The notes under the pieces: model-generated | What the model was told of the DNA's origin: nothing | Database searches by the model: none | What the model saw: only the letters and a program-made list of their open reading frames with translations | Source of the DNA: Fuscovulum sp. | GTDB taxonomy: Bacteria > Pseudomonadota > Alphaproteobacteria > Rhodobacterales > Rhodobacteraceae | Direction of reading: 5' to 3' | Assembly: GCA_035192965.1 (NCBI GenBank) | Contig: CP136571.1 | Span: 1,260,501 to 1,324,500, forward strand | Length of the DNA stretch: 64,000 nt | In this document: positions 36,030 through 44,780 of the stretch, piece by piece | Layout of the letters: each line of letters starts with the position of its first letter | How positions within the stretch are numbered: the first letter of the stretch is position 1 | Translations under genes and position numbers: made by a program

Positions 36030-36131
36030 GGTTTAATTTTACGATACTACAAGGCACAAGGGCGGTGAAGTAAACAGGTCGCGCATGTTCGCCCGGCCTG
36101 ACACAAGAAACTGGAAGGGACGAGTGCGCGG

Positions 36132-37040
36132 ATGGGTAGTATCCTTGACATCTACACTGGCTATTTCGGGCTGAGCGCCCGGCCATTTGCCATCGCGCCG
36201 GACCCGGACATGCTGTTCTGGTCGATGACCCATCGCCGGGCCTATTCGCTTATGGAATATGCCATCGTGACCCGTGCACCGATCACTTTGGTGACGGGTG
36301 AGGTTGGGGCGGGAAAGACGCTGCTGGTGCAGCATTTGTTGCGAAATGTGGGTGATGACGTGGTCTTCGGGCTGGTGTCGCAGGTGCGTGGCAAGGCCGA
36401 GGATGTGCTGCCTTGGGTGCTTCTGGCGCTGGGTGAACCGGCCGAGCCGGATGACAGCATGGTGGAGCTTTTTTCGCGCTTTGAGGAGCGTCTGATACAG
36501 GAATATGCCGCCGGGCGGCGGGTGGTGCTGGTGTTCGACGAGGCGCAGAATCTTTCGGATCAGGCGCTGGAACAGATTCGCACGCTGACCAACATGAACA
36601 CCGGCACGGACGAGTTGTTGCAGGTGTTTCTGGTGGGGCAATCGGGGCTGCGTGACCGAATCGTCAATTCGGCGCTTCAGCCGCTTGCCCAAAGAATCGG
36701 CGCTGCCTGCCATTTACCCGCCATGGATGCGCTGACGACAGGCGAATATGTCCGGCATCGGCTGAAGGCCGTGGGCGGCAACGACGAACTGTTCACCGAT
36801 GATGCGGTTGACCTTGTGCATGAGCGCACCGGCGGGTTGGCGCGGTTGGTGAACCAGTTGTGCGATTTTTCGATGGTCTATGCCTTTAGCAAGGGCAACC
36901 CGCAGATCGACAAGATGACGGTCATGCAGGTGATCAATGACGGGGTGTTCTTTGGCGGGCAGGCGCTGACGGCGCTGGCAGATCAGGATGACGTCGCACA
37001 TCTGCCTATGTTCCGCGCCCGCACGGCACCGCTGGACTGA
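36132..37040 (+). CDS. ExeA/MshM-like AAA ATPase of exosortase-EPS loci
   Basis: A 302-residue AAA ATPase of the ExeA group often found with exosortases and exopolysaccharide genes. Seen: the N-terminal YFGLSARPFAIAPDPDMLFWSMTHRRA that opens this family, Walker A GEVGAGKT (residues 56-63), Walker B RRVVLVFDEAQNLSDQALEQIRTLTNMNT, and sensor region VGQSGLRDRIVNSALQPLAQRI. Unlike ExeA it has no peptidoglycan-binding domain. The job is not known; it may drive assembly of the export or sorting complex. It is the first gene of a plus-strand run, with 3 bases to the next glycosyltransferase gene. Confidence 0.88.
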   Translation: MGSILDIYTGYFGLSARPFAIAPDPDMLFWSMTHRRAYSLMEYAIVTRAPITLVTGEVGAGKTLLVQHLLRNVGDDVVFGLVSQVRGKAEDVLPWVLLALGEPAEPDDSMVELFSRFEERLIQEYAAGRRVVLVFDEAQNLSDQALEQIRTLTNMNTGTDELLQVFLVGQSGLRDRIVNSALQPLAQRIGAACHLPAMDALTTGEYVRHRLKAVGGNDELFTDDAVDLVHERTGGLARLVNQLCDFSMVYAFSKGNPQIDKMTVMQVINDGVFFGGQALTALADQDDVAHLPMFRARTAPLD

Positions 37041-37043
37041 CCG

Positions 37044-38222
37044 ATGCAGGACAGTCAGGTTTCACGGGCGGACGATACGTCTGTGCCCGGACATGGGCGC
37101 AGGTTGCATGTGATGATCACGGCCAATGCGGCCTGGAACATCTGGAACTTTCGCCGCCCTATCGTGCAGTCGCTGTTGCAAGCCGGGCATCGGGTGACAG
37201 TGCTGGCCCCTGCCGATGATATGCTGACAGATTTGCAGCGGATCGGCTGCGCGGTGGTGCCGCTGAAGATGGATGTGCGCGGGCTGAACCCGGTGGCCGA
37301 TCTGGCGCTGGTGCGGCGGTTTCGGGCGATCTTTCGCGAACAGCGGCCCGACGTGGTGCTGAGCTTTACGATCAAGAACAACATCTTTGGCGGATTGGCC
37401 GCGCGGTTGACCGGCATGCCCTTCGTGCCGAATGTGACCGGGCTTGGCACGGCGTTTCTGTCCGGCTGGCTGCTTCAGCGGATTGCCGAGGCACTGTACC
37501 GGATGGCGTTCCGGGGGCTGCCGGTGGTGTTTTTCGAGAATGACGATGACCGCGCGCTGTTCGAAGCGCGCGGGATGCTGCGGCCGGGGCAGGCGCGGGT
37601 TTTGCCGGGCACCGGGATTGATCTGGCGCATTATGGGGCGGTCCCGATGCCGGGACATGCGCCCGAGGCCCCGGTTTTTCTAATGGTGGCCCGGCTGCTG
37701 CGCGACAAGGGCGTGATCGAGTTTGTCGAGGCGGCGCGCCGTATCAAGGCAGAGTATCCGCAGGCGCGGTTTCAATTGCTTGGGCCGGCCGGGGTGCAGA
37801 ACCGGACGGCGATCCATCTGGACGAGGTGCAGCGCTGGGTGGATGACGGGATCATCGACTATCTGGGCACGCGAACCGACGTGAGGCCACTGTTGCAGGC
37901 GGCGGATTGCGTTGTGCTTCCATCCTATCGCGAAGGCGCGCCGCGCACGCTGATCGAGGCCTCTGCCATGGCGCGGCCGGTGATCGCGACCGATGTGGCG
38001 GGGTGCCGCGCGGTGGTGGATGCGGATATCACCGGGTTCATGTGCCAGCCACGCGATGCAGAGAGCCTCGCCGCGGCGATGCGCCGTTTCCTGCACCTGT
38101 CGCCCGAGGCGCGGGCCGAAATGGGGGCCGCCGCGCGCCGCAAGATGGAGCGGGAGTTCGACGAAAGGATCGTCATCGCTGCCTATCATGATGCGGTGCG
38201 GGCTGTGACCGCGCGGGGTTGA
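37044..38222 (+). CDS. Family GT4 glycosyltransferase (polysaccharide)
   Basis: A 392-residue retaining glycosyltransferase with GT-B fold. The N-terminal domain has WNFRRPIVQSLLQAGHRVTVLAPAD and FTIKNNIFGGLAARLTGMPFVPNVTGLGTAFLSGW; the latter fits the WbpX/capsular type that moves a sugar onto a lipid-linked acceptor. The C-terminal domain has VARLLRDKGVIEFVEAA and the E-x7-E motif in SYREGAPRTLIEASAMARPVIATDVAGC. It acts at the cytoplasmic face of the inner membrane, adding one residue of the repeat unit. The sugar donor is not visible from sequence. It lies 3 bases after the ATPase gene and 6 bases before the YdcF gene. Confidence 0.9.
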   Translation: MQDSQVSRADDTSVPGHGRRLHVMITANAAWNIWNFRRPIVQSLLQAGHRVTVLAPADDMLTDLQRIGCAVVPLKMDVRGLNPVADLALVRRFRAIFREQRPDVVLSFTIKNNIFGGLAARLTGMPFVPNVTGLGTAFLSGWLLQRIAEALYRMAFRGLPVVFFENDDDRALFEARGMLRPGQARVLPGTGIDLAHYGAVPMPGHAPEAPVFLMVARLLRDKGVIEFVEAARRIKAEYPQARFQLLGPAGVQNRTAIHLDEVQRWVDDGIIDYLGTRTDVRPLLQAADCVVLPSYREGAPRTLIEASAMARPVIATDVAGCRAVVDADITGFMCQPRDAESLAAAMRRFLHLSPEARAEMGAAARRKMEREFDERIVIAAYHDAVRAVTARG

Positions 38223-38228
38223 GGCAGC

Positions 38229-39011
38229 ATGGAAACGGCGGTTTTCATCATCGGAAAGCTGGTCGGGGCGATGCTGCGGATCGAGACATGGCTGGTCGCG
38301 CTGGCCGTTCTGTCCCTGCTGGCGCAGGTCCGGGGCAGGCCGGGGCTGGCCCGCGCGCTGACGGGCGGGCTGATTGCCGCGCTGGTGGCACTTGCGGTGT
38401 TTCCCATCGGTGCGGCCTTGTTGCGGCCATTGGAGGCCACGTTTCCCGCCAACCCGCCGCTGGCGCAGGTGGGGGGGATCATCCTGCTTGGCGGGGCCGA
38501 GGATGTGGCACCCAGCCGCCAATGGGGCGGGGCGCAACTGGGCGCGGCGGGCGAGCGGCTGATGGCGGTGGCCGAACTGGCGCGGCGGTTTCCCGAAGCG
38601 CGGGTCATCGTAACCGGCGGCGGCGGCAGGTTGCGCGATGCGGGCGGGGTGGCCCTGTCCGAGGCGCAGATTTCGGCAGGTTTCCTTGAGCGGCACGGCG
38701 TTGCTGCATCGCGGATCATGCTGGAGGAGCAGTCGCGGACGACGGCCGAGAATGCGCGGCGCAGCATTGCGGGTGCGCCGGTTGCCGAGGGGGAGGTGTG
38801 GGTTCTGGTGACGAGCGCTTTTCACATGCCCCGCGCAATGCAGAGCTTTCAGGCGGCGGGATGGACGGGGCTGGTTCCCTTTCCTGTGGATTATCGCAGT
38901 GGCCCTGTCATTGACGGGATCGGATGGGATCTGGCCAGGAATCTGGAGCTGCTGAACATCGCCCTGCGGGAATGGGTCGGGCGGCTGGCCTATCGCATAT
39001 TGCAGCGCTGA
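38229..39011 (+). CDS. YdcF/DUF218 membrane protein (first of two)
   Basis: A 260-residue protein with two N-terminal hydrophobic segments (WLVALAVLSLLAQV and LTGGLIAALVALAVFPIGAAL) and a C-terminal DUF218 domain: GGIILLGGAEDV, RVIVTGGGGRLRDAGG, EEQSRTTAENARRS and LVTSAFHMPRAMQSF. Family members (YdcF, SanA, ElyC) are linked to envelope and polysaccharide biogenesis, but their enzymatic activity is not settled. It lies inside the exosortase/EPS locus directly after a glycosyltransferase gene. A divergent relative is encoded at 45811-46446 on the other strand. Confidence 0.88.
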   Translation: METAVFIIGKLVGAMLRIETWLVALAVLSLLAQVRGRPGLARALTGGLIAALVALAVFPIGAALLRPLEATFPANPPLAQVGGIILLGGAEDVAPSRQWGGAQLGAAGERLMAVAELARRFPEARVIVTGGGGRLRDAGGVALSEAQISAGFLERHGVAASRIMLEEQSRTTAENARRSIAGAPVAEGEVWVLVTSAFHMPRAMQSFQAAGWTGLVPFPVDYRSGPVIDGIGWDLARNLELLNIALREWVGRLAYRILQR

Positions 39012-39348
39012 GAGGCGGGTCCGGGCCTGCGAATGCCCTGGGGTGAAGGTTGGAGCAGTTTCAGCGGCGATCATGCCTTTCCACCGGTGTTCGGGGGAAT
39101 TAAGGATTGTTGCGAAGTCGGGCCGACCCCCAGCGAAGGGGAGATCCGGTCGCAGCGCTGCCGGGACCAGCGTCGGGCCCTTGCGCGGGCGTCACCACAG
39201 GGGGGCGGGACAACGGACGGATGAAGGCAGAGCGGGTGTTTGCAATTCGGGCGAAAGACAGGGGACCGGCGCGACGGACAGTTGCGGCAGGAGACCGGCT
39301 GAAACACGGGCGGCAGGGACCCGTGCCAGTGATGGCATGTGGGATGAC
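39012..39348. other. Gene-free stretch upstream of the GT25 gene
   Basis: About 340 bases without a convincing gene. An in-frame extension of the next gene stays open back to 39043, but its translation is Arg/Gly-rich with no recognisable pattern and is taken as chance. The region probably holds a promoter for the GT25 and following glycosyltransferase genes; no clear -35/-10 pair is seen. Confidence 0.5.
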
Positions 39349-40161
39349 ATGACTGCGCCCTTTGCCCTTTTTGTTGTGGCCCATCCCGCCTTTCGCCAGC
39401 GATATGAATATATCACGCGCCATCTGGCCGCGCGGTCAAAGCAGACGCCGCGCCTTGTTGGCATTGTGGGGCGGGATGTATTGGCGGCGACGCCCGATCT
39501 GCCGCGCCGTTCAAGTATTTTGCCGGGCGAGCTTGGCTGTGCGCTGTCGCATCTGTCGGCCTATCGGACGATGGTGGCTGAAAACATCCCGCGCGCTGTG
39601 GTGATGGAGGATGATGCGGCGCTGCCCGAAGGGTTTGACGATCTTGCCCGCGCGGTTCTGGCGGACCTGCGGCGGGGCGAGGTTATCTCGTTCCACAGCC
39701 CGAACCGGCAGCCGAACCTGTATTCGTCGCATGGCGCGCGCAGCGTCGGGGGCAGTCTGCTTGTGACGCCGATGCAGGCCCGATCCGTGCGCACGACGCT
39801 GTGCTATGCGATCGATCTTGGCGCGGCGCGGGGTATTCTGCGTGGCAACGATCCCGTGGAATTCTGCGCCGATGATTTTGACGCCTTCCATGCGCGGGGA
39901 TTTGTCAATCACCTGCGCATTCTGAGCCCGTCGGCGGTGGATCTTGCGGCGTTCGAATCCGTGATGGAATATCGGCGCAAGGCGAATGCGATGCGGATCG
40001 TCGCCCGGTTGTTGAACCGCACCCCTGGTGTTCGTGAGATACTTCGGCTGCGGCGGCATCATCTGCACATGTCAGGGGACCGCAATCATCGGATCGTGCC
40101 GGACCCGTCGCCGCTGATGGTGGGAAATCCGGCATATGAAGAGATGCAGGGTGTGAATTGA
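39349..40161 (+). CDS. LPS-type glycosyltransferase, family GT25
   Basis: A 270-residue glycosyltransferase of the GT25 (LOS/LPS biosynthesis) family. Seen: the family block SSILPGELGCALSHLSAYRTMVAENIPRAVVMEDDAALP (about residues 55-92), where the acidic EDD probably binds the metal-nucleotide sugar, and FCADDFDAFHARGFVNHLRI, a second acidic block. ATG 39349 gives MTAPFALFVVAHPAFRQRYEYI, the family start; ATG 39337 four codons earlier is possible and neither has a strong ribosome site. The following gene begins 165 bases later. It transfers a sugar, often galactose, onto a surface glycan; donor and acceptor are unknown here. Confidence 0.85.
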   Translation: MTAPFALFVVAHPAFRQRYEYITRHLAARSKQTPRLVGIVGRDVLAATPDLPRRSSILPGELGCALSHLSAYRTMVAENIPRAVVMEDDAALPEGFDDLARAVLADLRRGEVISFHSPNRQPNLYSSHGARSVGGSLLVTPMQARSVRTTLCYAIDLGAARGILRGNDPVEFCADDFDAFHARGFVNHLRILSPSAVDLAAFESVMEYRRKANAMRIVARLLNRTPGVREILRLRRHHLHMSGDRNHRIVPDPSPLMVGNPAYEEMQGVN

Positions 40162-40326
40162 TGCTTTTGTCTGGACGGGATTTGGACGCGGGCGGATGCT
40201 GTGCCTTCCCGATGCTTCGCCGTTCCGGGCTGGTTTGTTCTTGCGATGCCCTTTTTCGGGGCCGTCTTTTCCGGGCTATTATTCCCGGCAGGGTGATGGC
40301 GTCTTTTCATTGTGACGGAGCGGACC

Positions 40327-41313
40327 GTGTCCAAGATATTTGATCCGATCACTTACAGGCCGTTCTACCCCAGAGTCGTCAGGCTGCGCGGTAGATATGT
40401 CATCTCGCGGTCGGGTATGCTGCTAGCGCATTGGAAATGGACCTGGGCCAGCATGTATCACCACCCGATCGTGGCCGCGCGTTTCATGGTCGTGACGCTG
40501 CTGTCGCTGGTGAAACGGGGGGTGGCGCGGGTTGAAGGCGGTCGGGATCTGGGCCTGATCCATACAGGGTGGACGGCGGGGTACTATCATTGGCTGACCG
40601 AGAGCCTGCCGCGCGCGCTGGTGATGCGCGATGCCTTTCCGGACGCGGTGCCGATCCTGCCATCGCCACTGTTTCGAAAATATGCAGGCTCGCTTGAAAA
40701 GCTGGGATTTCCGGAGGTCGTGTTCTTTCCCAGTGACGCGAATGTCAGCGTTGGCGATCCGATCCTCACTGAATGCCTGCCGACCTATGGGACGACGGAC
40801 CCGGCGCTTTTGAAGCGGGTCCGAGACACTATCCTTGGCAATGTCATGGGCGGCGCGGCGGCCAAGCCGTTTCGCATCGTCTATGCTTCACGCGCGAAAT
40901 CGCGCGGCAGGACTGTCTTGAACGAGGAAGAGGTTCTGCAGGCGTTGCATCCTTTGGGTGTTGAGTTGTATCATTTTGAGGATCTGGATTTTGAAGGTCA
41001 GGTCAGGTTGATGCAAGAAACCAAGTGCCTGATCAGCATTCATGGGGCAGGGCTGACGAATATGATGTTCATGCCGGAAGGTGGTTCCGTGATCGAGATC
41101 ATCCCGAGAAAGCATGGGATTTTTGACTACAAATACGGGCGAAACTCCATCCGGCACGAGCCGTGCTATGTGCGCCTTGCCGATGTGTTCGGGCACCGCC
41201 ATGCGGCGGTTCTGGGGACGGCGGACAGCAAATGGCATGCGGCCACGGATATGGCCAATGTTCACTTTGATCCGGCAGATGTTGTGGCTGCGGTTGGGCC
41301 TGCCGATGCTTAA
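40327..41313 (+). CDS. Family GT61 glycosyltransferase (DUF563)
   Basis: A 328-residue protein of the GT61/DUF563 group, found in capsule and EPS loci. Seen: IHTGWTAGYYHWLTESLPRALVMRDAFPDAVPIL, then RIVYASRAKSRGRTVLNEEEVLQAL and the hallmark CLISIHGAGLTNMMFMPEGGSVIEIIPRKH. GTG 40327 is chosen because CGGAG lies six bases upstream; GTG 40312 five codons earlier is the alternative. The gene and the 160 bases before it appear more AT-rich than their neighbours and use codons such as TTG and ATT more often, a sign that it may have been acquired separately. The next gene starts 60 bases after it. Confidence 0.85.
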   Translation: MSKIFDPITYRPFYPRVVRLRGRYVISRSGMLLAHWKWTWASMYHHPIVAARFMVVTLLSLVKRGVARVEGGRDLGLIHTGWTAGYYHWLTESLPRALVMRDAFPDAVPILPSPLFRKYAGSLEKLGFPEVVFFPSDANVSVGDPILTECLPTYGTTDPALLKRVRDTILGNVMGGAAAKPFRIVYASRAKSRGRTVLNEEEVLQALHPLGVELYHFEDLDFEGQVRLMQETKCLISIHGAGLTNMMFMPEGGSVIEIIPRKHGIFDYKYGRNSIRHEPCYVRLADVFGHRHAAVLGTADSKWHAATDMANVHFDPADVVAAVGPADA

Positions 41314-41373
41314 GGCGGCGGGAGTAAATGCGTCGCGCCCTTTGGTGCGACAGCTTTGGGTGTTCGGGTCGTG

Positions 41374-42462
41374 GTGAAGGTCTGCCTTCTTTTGCCGGAT
41401 TTGCGCGGGGGTGGCGCGGAACGGGTGAGCCTTGATCTGGGCCATGCCTTTGCGGCGCTGGGCCATCAGGTGGAGTTTGCCCTGATGCGGCGGTCCGGGG
41501 ACTTTCTGGCCGAGGCAGAGGCGGCTTTTCCGGTGGCAGACCTTGCGGCGCCGCGCGTGCGGCAGGTGTTGCCCGGATTGACCGCCCATTTGCGGCGCAG
41601 CAGGCCCGATGTGGTGCTGGCGGCGATGTGGCCGCTGACGGTGCTGGCACAGGTGGCGCAAAGACTTTCGGGGCATCGGTGCCGGGTCATCGTCAGCGAG
41701 CATGGGATGCTTTCGGCGCAGTATGGGACATGGGGATTGGGCCATCGTGTGATGCTGCGCGCCTCGACTATGTTGGGCTATCGGCTGGCGGATGCGCGTG
41801 TTGGGGTGTCTGCCGGAGTCGCGGCGGATATGGCGCGGTTGTCGGGGATGGCCGCGTCGCGGTTTGCGGCGATCCATAATCCGTTGCGGCGGCTCGCGGA
41901 TCCCGAGGTGGGGCAGGTGGCACAGGCAGAGGCGCTTTGGCAGGGGCAGGGCCCACGCATTGTGACGGTGGGCAGTCTGAAGCCGGTAAAGAACCACGCG
42001 CTTTTGCTGCAGGCCTTTGCCCGGCTGCCGCTGCCGCAGGCGCGGCTGATGATCGTGGGGCAAGGGCCGGAAGAGGGCAGGCTGCGCCAGTTGGTGGCTG
42101 AATTGGGCCTTGGGGAGCGTGTGATCCTTGCCGGATTTCATGCTGATCCGGCGGCGCTTTATGCAACGGCCGATCTGTTCGCGCTGTCGTCTGATCATGA
42201 AGGCTTTGGCAATGTTCTGGTCGAGGCCTTGTCCTTCGGGCTGCCCGTCGTTTCGACGGATTGCCCCGCAGGCCCGGCAGAGATTCTGGGTGGCGGGCGC
42301 TGGGGCGATCTGGTGCCGGTGCGCGACGCAGAGGCGCTGGCCGCGGCGATGACGGCGGCGCTGTCCAGACCGGTGAACCGCGAGGCGCTGAAGGCGCGGG
42401 CGGCGGAATTCGCGCCGGATATCGTGGCGCGGCAGTACCTTGGACTGGTGGGCCTGTCGTGA
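41374..42462 (+). CDS. Family GT4 glycosyltransferase
   Basis: A 362-residue GT-B glycosyltransferase. Starting at GTG 41374 it reads MKVCLLLPDLRGGGAERVSLDLGHAFAALGHQVEF, the usual N-terminal block (LxxGGAERV) of this family. The C-terminal domain has IVTVGSLKPVKNHALLLQAFARL and the E-x7-E motif in SSDHEGFGNVLVEALSFGLPVVSTDCPAGPAEIL. An acceptor-side segment is VIVSEHGMLSAQYGTWG. In-frame GTG 41371 and TTG 41356 are other possible starts. The stop overlaps the GTG start of the next glycosyltransferase. It probably adds one sugar to the lipid-linked EPS unit. Confidence 0.9.
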   Translation: MKVCLLLPDLRGGGAERVSLDLGHAFAALGHQVEFALMRRSGDFLAEAEAAFPVADLAAPRVRQVLPGLTAHLRRSRPDVVLAAMWPLTVLAQVAQRLSGHRCRVIVSEHGMLSAQYGTWGLGHRVMLRASTMLGYRLADARVGVSAGVAADMARLSGMAASRFAAIHNPLRRLADPEVGQVAQAEALWQGQGPRIVTVGSLKPVKNHALLLQAFARLPLPQARLMIVGQGPEEGRLRQLVAELGLGERVILAGFHADPAALYATADLFALSSDHEGFGNVLVEALSFGLPVVSTDCPAGPAEILGGGRWGDLVPVRDAEALAAAMTAALSRPVNREALKARAAEFAPDIVARQYLGLVGLS

Positions 42463-43670
42463 CTGCGACCGTCTATGTCACCCGCAACGGGCTGCTGGAA
42501 CCGCTGGGGCAAAGCCAGGTCTTTGGCTATGTGCGAGGGTTGTCGCGGGACTACGGGATCACGCTGATCACCTATGAAAAGGATGAAGACTGGGCGGATG
42601 CCGACCGGGTGGCAGAGATGCAGACCGCCTGCGCGGAGTTGGGTATCCGCTGGCTGCCGCAGCGGTTCCTGCGGCGGCCCCGCTTGATTGCCCCGGCCCT
42701 GAGCATGGTGCGGATGGCCTGGCTTTTGCAACGCGAAGTGAGGGGGCAGGACGCGCGGCTGATCCATGCCCGGTCCTATATTCCGGCGGTTGTGGCGCTG
42801 GCGGTTGGTTGGCTTTTGGGGGTGCCCTTCATCTTTGACATGCGCGCGTTGTGGCCGGATGAGCTTATCACGGCGGGACGGTTGCGGCGCGGGTCGCTGC
42901 TGCACCGGGCCATCGTTGCCGCCGAACGCGCCTGCCTGCGCCGGGCGGGGGCGGTGGTGTCGCTGACCCATGCTGCGGTTGACCACCTGAGTCGTGTCTA
43001 TCCGGCAGAGATGGCAAACCAGAGGGTCGCCGTGATCCCCACCTGCGCCGATCTGAGCCGCTTCGTTCCGGCAAGCGCGCCACCCATCGGGCGGATCATC
43101 GGATGTCTGGGCACGGTGTTGAGCGGGTGGTTCCGGCTGGACTGGTTGGCGGCCTTTGTTGCGGTCGCGGCGGGGCGCGACCCCGCGCTGATGTTCGAGG
43201 TGACCACGCGCGATGACCCGGCATTGGTGCGGGCGGCGATTGATCCGGCGGGTGTGCTGAACGCGCGGCTGCGCATCGGCCCGGCGGCACCCGGAAAGGT
43301 GCCAGAGGTGCTGCAGGGGCAGATGGCATCGGTCATGTTCTATGCCGGGGGCGAGGTTTCCGAACTGGGCCGGTCCCCGACCCGCATGGCCGAAATTCTG
43401 GGCTGTGGTCTGCCGGTGGTGGCCAACGAAGGCGTGGGCGATGTTGCCCGGATCATCCGCGATCACCGGGTGGGCGTGGTGGTGCGTGGTGGCGCGGAGG
43501 CAGAGATGCAGGTGGCCTTCGATGCGCTGCTGGCCCTGCTGGAAGATCCGGACCTTGCCACGCGATGCCGCAAGGCCGCAGAAGAGCTTTTTTCGCTCGA
43601 TGCGGGGACGGCAGCTTTTGCCACGCTGTATGAGCAGGTGATCGGTGCCGCAGCAGATGCGCGCCGATGA
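42459..43670 (+). CDS. GT4-like glycosyltransferase (GTG start)
   Basis: A 403-residue glycosyltransferase. GTG 42459 overlaps the previous stop (GTGA) and gives TATVYVTRNGLLEPLGQSQVFGYVRGLSRDYGITLITYEK, a good family N-terminus. Seen: RLIHARSYIPAVVALAVG, PFIFDMRALWPDELI (the FDxR block of this group), AVVSLTHAAVDHL, VIPTCADLSRF and the C-terminal EVSELGRSPTRMAEILGCGLPVVANEGVGDVARII with the E-x7-E-like acidic pair. A long open frame on the other strand across this gene is not protein-like. The donor sugar is unknown. Coupled translation with its neighbour points to one polysaccharide operon. Confidence 0.88.
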   Translation: MTATVYVTRNGLLEPLGQSQVFGYVRGLSRDYGITLITYEKDEDWADADRVAEMQTACAELGIRWLPQRFLRRPRLIAPALSMVRMAWLLQREVRGQDARLIHARSYIPAVVALAVGWLLGVPFIFDMRALWPDELITAGRLRRGSLLHRAIVAAERACLRRAGAVVSLTHAAVDHLSRVYPAEMANQRVAVIPTCADLSRFVPASAPPIGRIIGCLGTVLSGWFRLDWLAAFVAVAAGRDPALMFEVTTRDDPALVRAAIDPAGVLNARLRIGPAAPGKVPEVLQGQMASVMFYAGGEVSELGRSPTRMAEILGCGLPVVANEGVGDVARIIRDHRVGVVVRGGAEAEMQVAFDALLALLEDPDLATRCRKAAEELFSLDAGTAAFATLYEQVIGAAADARR

Positions 43671-43694
43671 CGGCAACAGGGAAGTGATGCGGCG

Positions 43695-44780
43695 ATGACA
43701 ATTCGTCTTTCGGTCTTGTCGCGATACGCGGCGCTTGGCGCATCAAGCCGGCTGCGAACCATGCTTTACCGGCCCTATCTGGAAAAGGGCGGGCTGGACC
43801 CCGACTATCTTCCCTATTTCGAGGATGACTACCTGCTACACCTTTATGCAGGTGCCCCGACACGGCGCATCGCGATAGAGGCGCTCGGGCGGCGCTTGCG
43901 TGATTTGCGCCGGGTGGGCGGGGCCGATCTGCTGTGGATCGAAAAGGAAGCCTTGCCGTGGCTGCCATGGGTGGTGGAGCGCATGGCCCTGCCGAAGGGT
44001 GTTCCCTTTGCGGTGGATTACGATGATGCGGTGTTTCATCGCTATGACCTGAATGCTTCGGTTGCGGTGCGTGCGGTGCTGGGGAAGAAGCTGGATCACC
44101 TGATGGCGGCGGCGACACTGGTCACGGCGGGCAATGCCTATCTGGCGGATCGGGCAACCCGCGCCGGCGCGCGTTGGGTGGAGATCGTGCCGACCGTGGT
44201 GGATGCCGAACTGTACCGGGCGAAGACTGCGCCCACCGATTCCGGCCCGGCGCGGATCGGCTGGATCGGATCACCCAGCACCTGGGCCGAATACATGGTT
44301 CCGATGATGCCGATGCTGGCCGAAGTGGCAGGCCGTGCCGGGGCGCGGATCATGGCCGTGGGGGCTGGGCGCGAGGCGGGGGTGCATCCTTTGCTGGAAA
44401 ACAGGCCCTGGTCGGAAGACAGGGAAGTGGCCGATATCCTGGATATGGACCTTGGCCTGATGCCGCTGATGGATACGCCCTGGGCGCGGGGCAAGTGCGG
44501 CTATAAACTGATTCAGTACATGGCCTGCGGATTGCCGGTCATCGCCTCACCGGTCGGGGTGAACCGCGACATTGTCCAGCATGGGGTGAACGGCTTTCTG
44601 GCCGAGACCGATGCGGATTGGCGCGCGGCACTTTCAACGCTTCTTGCCGATCCGGCGTTGCGCGTGAAGATGGGGCAGGCGGGGCGGGCGATTGTTGAAG
44701 AGCGCTATAGCCTTCAAGTCTGGGGGCCGCGGGTGGCAGGGATGTTAGCCCGGGCCGCGACAGGGACGCCAAGCGCATGA
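43695..44780 (+). CDS. GT4-like glycosyltransferase
   Basis: A 361-residue protein with an N-terminal RLSVLSRYAALGASSRLRTMLYRPYLEKGG block seen in some EPS glycosyltransferases, a VDYDDAVFH acidic motif, and a C-terminal GT-B half with RIGWIGSPSTWAEYM, LMPLMDTPWARGKCGYKLIQYMACGLPVIASPVGVNRDIV. The basic GKCGYK with the following Y-M-A-C-G-L-P-V stretch replaces the usual E-x7-E region, as in related bacterial families. It ends overlapping the next gene by four bases (ATGA). It is a probable EPS glycosyltransferase with unknown donor. Confidence 0.87.
   Translation: MTIRLSVLSRYAALGASSRLRTMLYRPYLEKGGLDPDYLPYFEDDYLLHLYAGAPTRRIAIEALGRRLRDLRRVGGADLLWIEKEALPWLPWVVERMALPKGVPFAVDYDDAVFHRYDLNASVAVRAVLGKKLDHLMAAATLVTAGNAYLADRATRAGARWVEIVPTVVDAELYRAKTAPTDSGPARIGWIGSPSTWAEYMVPMMPMLAEVAGRAGARIMAVGAGREAGVHPLLENRPWSEDREVADILDMDLGLMPLMDTPWARGKCGYKLIQYMACGLPVIASPVGVNRDIVQHGVNGFLAETDADWRAALSTLLADPALRVKMGQAGRAIVEERYSLQVWGPRVAGMLARAATGTPSA

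Noticed and set aside
37680..39074. 464-codon minus-strand frame across the GT4 and YdcF genes
   Set aside because: Spans two real genes on the other strand and has shadow-type composition.
39043..39348. N-terminal extension of the GT25 protein
   Set aside because: Arg/Gly-rich, no predicted structure, not part of the GT25 family; kept as gene-free DNA.
42195..43676. 493-codon minus-strand frame opposite the GT4-like gene
   Set aside because: His/Arg/Pro-rich shadow; the plus strand has the FDMRALWPDE glycosyltransferase block and an ATGA-type overlap with its neighbour.
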